DNA of 61,829 nucleotides from a virus, in IMG/VR virus record IMGVR_UViG_3300011114_000316, positions 1 through 61,829 of that record. The stretch is one strand, 5' to 3'. Shown here piece by piece: positions 57,003 through 61,829 of this stretch; the stretch's first letter is position 1, and each line of letters starts with the position of its first letter. Under the pieces are notes generated by a model. The model was not told the origin of the DNA. It saw nothing but the letters and a program-made list of their open reading frames with translations, and did not search any database. The position numbers and the translations under genes are program-made.

Positions 57003-57368
57003 ATGGCTAACATTAATCGCGTAACACTGCTGGGTGCATTGGGTAAAGACCCGGAGATTCGACAGTTAAACAACGGAAAAGCTGCGGCATCGCTCAACGT
57101 AGCTACGTCGGTCAACAAGAAACAAGGTAATGAATGGGTCAGCGATACCCAGTGGCATCGCGTTGTGGCGTACGACAAAGTGGCTGAGGTTGCCGGAACG
57201 CTGACAAAGGGTCAGGCGGTGTTCGTAGATGGTCGGTTGAACTATCGCAAGTACACCAACAAAGAGGGTGTTGAGCAGACCGTCACGGAAATCGTGGCCA
57301 ATGAGCTTCATCCGATTTCTAAGGTGGACTCCAAGAAACCCGCGGCTGACGAAGAGATTCCGTTCTGA
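57003..57368 (+). CDS. ssb: Single-stranded DNA-binding protein
   Basis: A 121-residue OB-fold protein: NRVTLLGALGKDPEIRQLNN, WVSDTQWHRVVAYDKVAEVA, GQAVFVDGRLNYRKYTNKEG. It ends in the acidic ADEEIPF tip used to recruit partner proteins. It coats single strands in replication and ERF recombination. It is shorter than E. coli SSB because the linker is short. The stop overlaps the next start. Confidence 0.95.
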   Translation: MANINRVTLLGALGKDPEIRQLNNGKAAASLNVATSVNKKQGNEWVSDTQWHRVVAYDKVAEVAGTLTKGQAVFVDGRLNYRKYTNKEGVEQTVTEIVANELHPISKVDSKKPAADEEIPF

Positions 57369-57775
57369 TGGAAACCTCTCAGTATGAGGCCGTCAAGGTT
57401 GCCATGAAGCAAGACGCGACCGGCTACATCCTGACCCTACGTATTCACCCCGATGAAGTACCGGAGGAAATCCTTCGAGACTTTGTCGGGGCGCGGTATC
57501 AGGTCGTGATGGTTCGCCTGGATCAGCATGATCAGCCCATGGCGCGTCAGCCTAACTATGTCCAACTTGCCGGAATGTTGTGCAATAACAAAACATTCCA
57601 TGAGTATTTAGTGGATCGTGGGTTCATCTTCGAGGCCACAGAGGTCGAGACAACAGACTGGTTACGGACAGAGCTTGGCATCAAATCTCGCAAAGAACTG
57701 GGACACAACCAAGACGCGGTTAAAAAACTTATGACCATCAATCAGGACTTTCAATCATGGCAACAAAACGCCTAA
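57368..57775 (+). CDS. Conserved early protein next to SSB
   Basis: A 135-residue protein. YEAVKVAMKQDATGYILTLR, IHPDEVPEEILRDFVGARYQ, VVMVRLDQHDQPM precede LRTELGIKSRKELGHNQDAV. This pattern of beta strands and 'P-E-L' helix occurs in phage genes near ssb and erf and is usually called hypothetical. It may be an accessory replication factor. Confidence 0.6.
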   Translation: METSQYEAVKVAMKQDATGYILTLRIHPDEVPEEILRDFVGARYQVVMVRLDQHDQPMARQPNYVQLAGMLCNNKTFHEYLVDRGFIFEATEVETTDWLRTELGIKSRKELGHNQDAVKKLMTINQDFQSWQQNA

Positions 57776-58071
57776 TCCCGTACTCGGTACATTTACCGGA
57801 GGAGATCTTCCAGCAACTCAAAGAGGCAGCACAGAACCGCAAAGCTTCGTCTGTGGTGCGTGACGCCATAACCATGTATCTCCAGCGTACAAGTGAGTTC
57901 GATACTGGATATAACAAAGCTATCAATGATGCGATTCGGATAGTCAAATCTAATCCAACTGCCAAGAGTTTGTCTGTCAATGGTTTGCCTGTCAGTTCTC
58001 TGTTATGCGCAGGACTTACCAGTCTTATGAAGGAGACGACCAATGTCCCGAAAAAAACCAGAGGGTCTTAA
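57757..58071 (+). CDS. Ribbon-helix-helix regulator
   Basis: A 104-residue protein. RLIPYSVHLPEEIFQQLKEA and AQNRKASSVVRDAITMYLQR form the beta strand and two helices of the Arc/MetJ type. The C-terminal half is a second helical region. It probably represses phage promoters, perhaps the dyad at 54902-54920, but no binding data exist. It overlaps both neighbours. Confidence 0.7.
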   Translation: MATKRLIPYSVHLPEEIFQQLKEAAQNRKASSVVRDAITMYLQRTSEFDTGYNKAINDAIRIVKSNPTAKSLSVNGLPVSSLLCAGLTSLMKETTNVPKKTRGS

Positions 58072-58222
58072 CGCGCTGCTGCCCGTCCAGGTTCCGCCTA
58101 TCGAGGAGATCACACTGTTGGATTTCTTCGCGGCGTTTGCCGTGATGGGTGGCGCATCTCCTCAAACGGCGTTTGACGTGGCAGAGGGCATGGTTAAAGA
58201 GAGAAAGGAACGGATGAAATGA
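58043..58222 (+). CDS. 59-residue hypothetical protein
   Basis: ATG 58043 with AAGGAG 7 bases upstream; TGA at 58220-58222. It reads MSRKKPEGLNALLPVQVPPI, then EEITLLDFFAAFAVMGGASP and a helical end. It overlaps the next gene by ATGA. Too short for usual ORF cut-offs. The function is unknown. Confidence 0.6.
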   Translation: MSRKKPEGLNALLPVQVPPIEEITLLDFFAAFAVMGGASPQTAFDVAEGMVKERKERMK

Positions 58223-58392
58223 TTGACTACAGTGAAGGGCACTGGCTACTGAAGACACTGGTTCACGAGATGTATGAAGCTTGTTTGAAGAATGACTACG
58301 CCAAAGCCAAAGAGATTTGCGATCAGATTGTGGTCAATGCTCGCATCACCCGCGCACAGTTAACCATCCAAGAACAAAAGGAACCCAAATGA
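58219..58392 (+). CDS. 57-residue hypothetical protein
   Basis: ATG 58219 and TGA 58390-58392, coupled by 4-bp overlaps on both sides. The protein is helical: MIDYSEGHWLLKTLVHEMYE, then ACLKNDYAKAKEICDQIVVN. It looks like a small helical hairpin domain. The function is unknown. Confidence 0.6.
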   Translation: MIDYSEGHWLLKTLVHEMYEACLKNDYAKAKEICDQIVVNARITRAQLTIQEQKEPK

Positions 58393-58619
58393 AAGAGAAA
58401 ATCGTAGAGCGTATCCCGCAGACCGTTTACTGGTTGGATGGGCTGATGCACGTTCCTCATCTGACGCGTAACGATGCATACGTCCGGCCAGGGTATGGCC
58501 GGCATGATGTGAGGTTCTGGACTAGCCAGCAACTAAAGTTACTTGGAGCAATCGAGGCCAAACATCTTTTGGCGGATCGCAAACTAGATCTGCCTGAGAA
58601 ACCCAAAAAGGTGCGCTGA
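58389..58619 (+). CDS. Hypothetical protein
   Basis: A 76-residue protein from ATG 58389, in an ATGA overlap; a longer in-frame start at 58317 is rejected because it lies inside the previous gene. KIVERIPQTVYWLDGLMHVP, RNDAYVRPGYGRHDVRFWTS and QQLKLLGAIEAKHLLADRKL are visible. No family is recognised. Confidence 0.6.
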   Translation: MKEKIVERIPQTVYWLDGLMHVPHLTRNDAYVRPGYGRHDVRFWTSQQLKLLGAIEAKHLLADRKLDLPEKPKKVR

Positions 58620-58620
58620 C

Positions 58621-58965
58621 ATGTTTGATCCTGTCTACAAGATCGTTTCGTTTTTTGGTACTCCGATGTGTACAGACAAAGCAACGTATGCAGAATGGCA
58701 TGAAGCGGCCAGACGCAGTCCACCAGGAGAAGCGGGGTTTTGTACAGACTGCACCCCTGAGTATCAGACTCAAATGATCAAAGAGGGCCGATGCGAAAAC
58801 CCGTGGATCAAATTTGAACTGTATGACGAAGATGATCTAAACCCTCATAAATTCTTAGAGGAAGAAAACATCATCTTCAAACTGAGCGACAAAGGGATTG
58901 TTGGGTACATTCCAACGGACGTGAAGAAACTAACGCGAGCCCGATTGGGTCGCAGAAAGTTGTAG
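58621..58965 (+). CDS. Hypothetical protein with Cys pairs
   Basis: A 114-residue protein. FGTPMCTDKATYAEWHEAAR, GFCTDCTPEYQTQMIKEGRC with a CxxC pair, then an acidic and basic end (KKLTRARLGRRKL). The four Cys could hold zinc. 'FC-DCTPEYQ--M---GRC---' recurs in phage small proteins of unknown function. Confidence 0.65.
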   Translation: MFDPVYKIVSFFGTPMCTDKATYAEWHEAARRSPPGEAGFCTDCTPEYQTQMIKEGRCENPWIKFELYDEDDLNPHKFLEEENIIFKLSDKGIVGYIPTDVKKLTRARLGRRKL

Positions 58966-58974
58966 GAGATCGGA

Positions 58975-59154
58975 ATGTTTGAAACAACTTACGGCACAGA
59001 TTATGGCGACCATGACATTCAGCGTCGCATTCTGATTGAGTATCTACAAGTAATGGTGGCGAGAGGCGATTGGCACGGAGTAGCAGATGCAGCAATGGAT
59101 ATCAGAGAGCTCGAAGCAGAGCATCGAAAAAACAATCGACAGTCTGATCGATGA
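58975..59154 (+). CDS. 59-residue hypothetical protein
   Basis: ATG 58975 with GTAGGAG upstream; TGA 59152-59154. It reads MFETTYGTDYGDHDIQRRIL, then IEYLQVMVARGDWHGVADAA and a charged helix. 'L--MV-RGDWHGVADAAMD-RELEA' is a pattern I know from small phage proteins. It overlaps the next gene by 68 bases in another frame. Confidence 0.6.
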   Translation: MFETTYGTDYGDHDIQRRILIEYLQVMVARGDWHGVADAAMDIRELEAEHRKNNRQSDR

Positions 59155-59317
59155 CTGTAAAGGGATCGTTGATTATTACGTTGACAACATCAAGCTACCG
59201 GGGGACGGCAGGAAGGTTGTGCGAGAAGCGATGTATGCACGGGTTACACGCCTGACGTTCTCTGGGTTTGGGTCAAGGTTGCCGTTTAAGTGGACTGGCG
59301 TAAGGAAGAAAACATGA
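59087..59317 (+). CDS. Hypothetical protein
   Basis: A 76-residue protein with GGAGTAGCAG before ATG 59087. SKQSIEKTIDSLIDDCKGIV and PGDGRKVVREAMYARVTRLT are visible. Its first 68 bases overlap the previous gene in a different frame, so the true start may be later. It overlaps the next gene by ATGA. The function is unknown. Confidence 0.5.
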   Translation: MQQWISESSKQSIEKTIDSLIDDCKGIVDYYVDNIKLPGDGRKVVREAMYARVTRLTFSGFGSRLPFKWTGVRKKT

Positions 59318-59535
59318 CACGGGAAGACATCATCAGGATGGCGCGGGAGGCTGGGTTGTCAAACGACTTTGGTCATTTGGGCTACCCATATTTGCCAGAA
59401 CTTGAACGCTTTGCCGCTCTTGTCGCTGCTGCCGAGCGTGAAAGCATAGCCGCATGGGTCGCCTCACAACGAAATGATGTTCCGGCTACTGGTTCAGAAA
59501 TATCCGCAGCAATTAGAGCAAGGGGAGAGAAATGA
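59314..59535 (+). CDS. 'DIIRMAREAG' family small protein, copy 1
   Basis: A 73-residue protein from ATG 59314, in the ATGA overlap; a start eight codons earlier is possible. Modules: MTREDIIRMAREAGL, a variable part, LERFAALVAAAERESIAAWV, and IRARGEK at the end. The codons of the last residues with the stop (AAGGGGAGAGAAATGA) are also the ribosome-binding site and start of the next gene. The function is unknown. Confidence 0.7.
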   Translation: MTREDIIRMAREAGLSNDFGHLGYPYLPELERFAALVAAAERESIAAWVASQRNDVPATGSEISAAIRARGEK

Positions 59536-59780
59536 CTAAGGATGACATCATCAGGATGGCGCGAGAGGCTGGTTTTCCTGTCAGCAAATGGGACGATGGA
59601 GTAGATGAAGTAATGGATGGCGATAACTACCACATTCAAACAGACCTAATTGAACGCTTTGCTGAGCTTGTCGCCGCTGCTGAACGATCTGCGTGTGCGA
59701 AGGTGTGTGATGACTGGCCCAATGGCCGGGACGATGTGTATTTAATCGGCAAAGCGATTAGAGCAAGGGGAGAGAAATGA
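59532..59780 (+). CDS. 'DIIRMAREAG' family small protein, copy 2
   Basis: An 82-residue paralogue of the gene just before it: MTKDDIIRMAREAGFPVSKW, a different middle, LIERFAELVAAAERSACAKV and a Trp/Asp-rich segment, then AIRARGEK. Start and stop overlap the neighbours by ATGA. This family is frequent in Burkholderiales phages. The function is unknown. Confidence 0.7.
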   Translation: MTKDDIIRMAREAGFPVSKWDDGVDEVMDGDNYHIQTDLIERFAELVAAAERSACAKVCDDWPNGRDDVYLIGKAIRARGEK

Positions 59781-59899
59781 ACGGAGAGAACTTTTGCTGG
59801 CTGATTGTCGGATTTATTGTCGGTCGTTTGGTTGGAGATTCGGTTAAAGATACTTTACAAAATCTTATAAACAATCTTCGAGGAAGGGGAGAGAAATGA
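59777..59899 (+). CDS. 40-residue membrane peptide
   Basis: ATG 59777, TGA 59897-59899. It has one hydrophobic segment (FCWLIVGFIVGRLVG) and a polar end with RGRGEK, the same tail as its neighbours. Its start and stop use the repeated AAGGGGAGAGAAATGA junction. It may be a small inner-membrane peptide. The function is unknown. Confidence 0.55.
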   Translation: MNGENFCWLIVGFIVGRLVGDSVKDTLQNLINNLRGRGEK

Positions 59900-60120
59900 G
59901 CAAACTACAGCCAGTAGCAATCACAGACAAGTACAAAGAAGCCGCAGCGGAGATGCTTTACGAAGCCATCGACGAGAACCCAGACACGGCAATCATTGTC
60001 TTGTTCTGGAAAGATCGTGGGCAATTCAAGATCAAGACAAGTGCTACACAAGACCGACTGCAACTGATCGGTGCGCTGACTGAAGCACTGCACAAAGTTG
60101 TTAAGGATGGGTACGCATGA
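59896..60120 (+). CDS. Hypothetical protein
   Basis: A 74-residue protein. KYKEAAAEMLYEAIDENPDT, then AIIVLFWKDRGQFKIKTSAT and a helical end. It looks like a small alpha-beta domain. It is coupled by ATGA at both ends. No family is recognised. Confidence 0.6.
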   Translation: MSKLQPVAITDKYKEAAAEMLYEAIDENPDTAIIVLFWKDRGQFKIKTSATQDRLQLIGALTEALHKVVKDGYA

Positions 60121-60521
60121 AAAATGTCTATGACCCAGCACGATACGATTTGAACTATGACCCCGCACGATTCGGACGCAACTGGAACGGACATCCTTTC
60201 GGAGAGAAAAACATGATGGAACAAAAACTCGGCGCAATTGCAGGTGGTGACTACAGAAACGCTGGTCAGGATCAGCAGAAAATGAGCAACATCCAAGATC
60301 AAATGGGGCACATGGAAAACCACATCAGTTTTTTGATGAACGCCATTGACACGCTGGAATCCCGTTTGCATATGGTGCTGCGGGACGAACCCGGCAAAGC
60401 GGAGTCTGAAGGTTTAACCAAAACAATGTGCCCGTTAGCCAACGCGCTGCATACGTTTAACCGCCGACTCGACAACGCCAGCAAAAACATCATGAGCGTG
60501 ATTGATCGGCTAGAGGTGTGA
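60117..60521 (+). CDS. Coiled-coil protein with a duplicated N-terminal motif
   Basis: A 134-residue protein. The N-terminus has YDPARYDLNYDPARF, a tandem repeat of YDPAR. From MMEQKLGAIAGGDYRNAGQD onward it is helical and coiled (QDQMGHMENHISFLMNAIDT; FNRRLDNASKNIMSVIDRLE). A second start at 60213 has GGAGAG upstream, so two forms may be made. The function is unknown. Confidence 0.6.
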   Translation: MKNVYDPARYDLNYDPARFGRNWNGHPFGEKNMMEQKLGAIAGGDYRNAGQDQQKMSNIQDQMGHMENHISFLMNAIDTLESRLHMVLRDEPGKAESEGLTKTMCPLANALHTFNRRLDNASKNIMSVIDRLEV

Positions 60522-60522
60522 G

Positions 60523-60747
60523 ATGAGCAACGTCATTCCATTTAACGGCATAACACTTCTTGATCTTGACCCAGATCAGGTGCTGGAAGCCAACAAAGGA
60601 GCTTTCGAGGGACTGATATTGATTGGCTTAAACACAGACGGCGAGGAAGTTTTTGCCTCTACTTATGCAGATGGGCCAACCGTTCTGTGGATGCTTGAAC
60701 GCGCCAAACTGCGGTTGCTCAGAATTATTGATGGAGAAAATATATGA
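60523..60747 (+). CDS. Small phage protein, complete copy of the gene at the window start
   Basis: A 74-residue protein: MSNVIPFNGITLLDLDPDQV, then LEANKGAFEGLILIGLNTDG and VLWMLERAKLRLLRIIDG. 'NVIPF-G-T--D--PD-VLE-A' is a common start of small phage proteins that may read host state or bind a partner; no function is proven. Bases 60605-60731 are identical to 1-127. Confidence 0.7.
   Translation: MSNVIPFNGITLLDLDPDQVLEANKGAFEGLILIGLNTDGEEVFASTYADGPTVLWMLERAKLRLLRIIDGENI
60605..60731 (+). repeat. 127-bp exact repeat, copy 2
   Basis: Identical to bases 1-127. After it the two loci diverge at once in the last codons of this gene, then both continue with a member of the DAMKQAL family. Confidence 0.9.
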
Positions 60748-61094
60748 GCCTTGACGCAATGAAACAGGCGCTGTCTGCCTTGGAGCAATACACCAATGTT
60801 GTCACCTCAATAAACGATCCGAACAGTTGGGTCACAGTTGCAGACGGTGGCAAGCCAGCACGAGATGCAATCAGCGTTCTCCGCGCTGCAATCGAGCAGG
60901 CGCAGGAGCTTGTCTGCGTGTGTGGCGCAATTTGGGAAGGTCAAGAGCTTGTCTCAACCCCGTTACCGCGCCAATGGCAAGGGCTGACGGAAGCAGAAAA
61001 GGTAAACGTTGCAATTGAATGCGGCTGCGCTGATGTTGCGTGGATGGGGTTTGCAGATGCGATTGAGGCAAAGCTAAAGGCTAAGAACTCATGA
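60744..61094 (+). CDS. Modular small accessory protein, 'DAMKQAL' family
   Basis: A 116-residue relative of the genes at 140-1380: MSLDAMKQALSALEQY, VLRAAIEQAQELVCVCGAIW, QWQGLTEAEKVNVAIECGCA and FADAIEAKLKAKNS. A 31-bp stretch (60879-60909) is identical to 420-450. Its last codons (AAAGGCTAAGAACTCATGA) give the start of the next gene. The function is unknown. Confidence 0.75.
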   Translation: MSLDAMKQALSALEQYTNVVTSINDPNSWVTVADGGKPARDAISVLRAAIEQAQELVCVCGAIWEGQELVSTPLPRQWQGLTEAEKVNVAIECGCADVAWMGFADAIEAKLKAKNS

Positions 61095-61273
61095 CTGACC
61101 AATTAACTTCCGATCTAGCGATGATTGCTCGGAACGCCATTGACAAGATCATTGAACTAGAGAAAGCCAAAGCAGCCAGAACGCCTTTTTGTTGGTATCA
61201 CCCTGTCTCTGGGAGATATCGTATGGATGGCAAGCACCTGCCCGTATCGTGGATTCCCCTTTATAAGGACTGA
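61091..61273 (+). CDS. Hypothetical small protein
   Basis: A 60-residue protein. LTSDLAMIARNAIDKIIELE, KAARTPFCWYHPVSGRYRMD and a WIPLYKD end are visible. The last part resembles the PLY segment of the modular family. It overlaps its neighbour by ATGA. The function is unknown. Confidence 0.55.
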   Translation: MTDQLTSDLAMIARNAIDKIIELEKAKAARTPFCWYHPVSGRYRMDGKHLPVSWIPLYKD

Positions 61274-61275
61274 CT

Positions 61276-61455
61276 ATGTGGAAGCCGACAGCAGAACTGA
61301 GACTGGTTAAGAAGGTTAAACCTGAAAGGGTTGATCACAACTTCATGAATGAGAAGCCGGTACAGGTTCTCCAGCAGAAGTGGATCAAAGAGGGTTTCAA
61401 AGACGAGACGACTTATGTCATCGAAGCCGAATGGCGTGATATCCCGGAGGAATGA
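61276..61455 (+). CDS. 59-residue hypothetical protein
   Basis: ATG 61276, TGA 61453-61455, overlapping the next start. MWKPTAELRLVKKVKPERVD, VQVLQQKWIKEGFKDETTYV and EWRDIPEE. The 'LQQ-W-------EWRDIP-E' end is a pattern of small phage proteins without known function. Too short for common cut-offs. Confidence 0.6.
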   Translation: MWKPTAELRLVKKVKPERVDHNFMNEKPVQVLQQKWIKEGFKDETTYVIEAEWRDIPEE

Positions 61456-61769
61456 TGGACTGGTACAAATTTAACGTCGAGCACTACTTGCGTCTGACAG
61501 AGCATCTTCCCGACGCGGAGGATCTAGCTTTCAGGCGGATGATTGATCTTTATTACTTGAAGGAAGGGCCGTTGCCTCTAGATCATGCAGAAATCGAAAC
61601 GCTTGTAGGACTCGATTGGGACTGCATAGAACCCGTCTTACAGGACTTTTTTCACCCGACTCCAGAGGGGTACGTCAACTACGCTCTCAAGGAAGAGGTA
61701 GACCGCAGGAAGGAGCTGGAGGGCAGGGCGGCTAAAGCGCGGCTTGCCAAGAGTAAGAAGAGAAGTTAG
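61452..61769 (+). CDS. DUF1376 / YdaU-type protein
   Basis: A 105-residue protein. WYKFNVEHYLRLTEHLPDAE, DLAFRRMIDLYYLKEGPLPL and VLQDFFHPTPEGYVNYALKE match DUF1376, found in replication-initiation-region proteins such as YdaU of Rac. It lacks the usual C-terminal extension, so it is a stand-alone DUF1376. CGGAGG stands just upstream; a second ATG follows the first. Confidence 0.8.
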   Translation: MMDWYKFNVEHYLRLTEHLPDAEDLAFRRMIDLYYLKEGPLPLDHAEIETLVGLDWDCIEPVLQDFFHPTPEGYVNYALKEEVDRRKELEGRAAKARLAKSKKRS

Positions 61770-61771
61770 GA

Positions 61772-61829
61772 TGTATCAGCGCCGTGAGAAGCGCATAGGT
61801 TGGGTTTGCAGCAGTCTCCATTGGGGATG
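61772..61829 (+). CDS. Partial ORF at the window end
   Basis: ATG 61772 opens a frame without a stop to the window edge (MYQRREKRIGWVCSSLHWG). It follows the DUF1376 gene by two bases, as a DnaC-like or helix-turn-helix partner often would, but too little is visible to say. Confidence 0.35.

Larger units (their letters stand above)
59512..59899 (+). repeat. Gene-junction repeats AAGGGGAGAGAAATGA (three copies)
   Basis: Copies end at 59535, 59780 and 59899. The first two share 24 bases (59512-59535 and 59757-59780). Each encodes RGEK-stop and supplies both GGGGAG and the overlapping ATG for the following gene. Confidence 0.9.

Overview
This window reads as almost the whole genome of a double-stranded DNA tailed phage, most likely a podovirus. 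It has a terminase, portal, scaffold, major capsid, two adaptor-like proteins, a nozzle-like tail protein and an S74-type tail fibre, but no tape measure, tail tube or sheath. About 105 features are listed. The host is probably a betaproteobacterium of the Burkholderiales. That is an inference from the small accessory proteins that start like M-x-x-D-A-M-K-Q-A-L and carry ALRAAIEQAQEPVAW-type segments, which I know mainly from phages and prophages of that group. The size, the podoviral gene set and one 3,882-residue polyvalent protein recall Bcep22-like podophages, but this was not tested by any search. I see no integrase, CI-like repressor, DNA polymerase or RNA polymerase.

Layout. (1) 1-2975, plus strand: tightly overlapping small accessory genes, then a winged-helix protein, a DUF3310 protein and a Ref-like HNH nuclease. 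(2) 46958 down to 2953, minus strand: the late region, in the order small terminase, LexA-like DNA-binding protein, large terminase, portal, GroES-like protein, scaffold, major capsid (followed by a strong terminator), many tiny structural proteins, adaptors, repeat fibre, S74 tail fibre, lysis cassette (membrane proteins, a 24-residue membrane peptide, holin, GIY-YIG nuclease, GH24 endolysin), nozzle-like protein, internal or ejection proteins and the giant polyvalent protein. (3) 47115-50614, plus strand: a visibly GC-rich island of ten small genes of unknown function, with stable tetraloop hairpins at three gene junctions. (4) 54862 down to 50599, minus strand: VRR-NUC nuclease, a small unknown gene, ParB-like protein, SF2 helicase and TOPRIM primase. 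(5) 54965 to the end, plus strand: the early operon behind a good sigma70-type promoter with an operator-like dyad. It holds a PD-(D/E)XK nuclease, ERF annealing protein, SSB, ribbon-helix-helix protein and then a run of small accessory genes that resemble those at the start of the window.

How the parts work together. Region 5 plus region 4 form a replication and recombination set (primase, helicase, SSB, ERF, nucleases) that would need the host polymerase. Region 2 builds the particle and lyses the cell. The giant protein combines an adenine-methyltransferase-like domain, a Strawberry-notch-type helicase and an HExxH peptidase-like site. By analogy with P1 DarB it would travel with or near the DNA and protect it.

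The most unusual signals are a 14-16 bp perfect palindrome (GTGGCAACGTTGCCAC) present six times in three reading contexts, two copies lying inside a ParB-like gene; a tRNA-shaped sequence without an anticodon arm embedded in frame in a small gene; small-gene cassettes whose C-terminal codons are also the ribosome-binding site of the next gene; and an exact 127-bp identity between the first bases of the window and 60605-60731, which looks like an assembly-graph joint and suggests a circular or strain-variable genome of about 60.6 kb.
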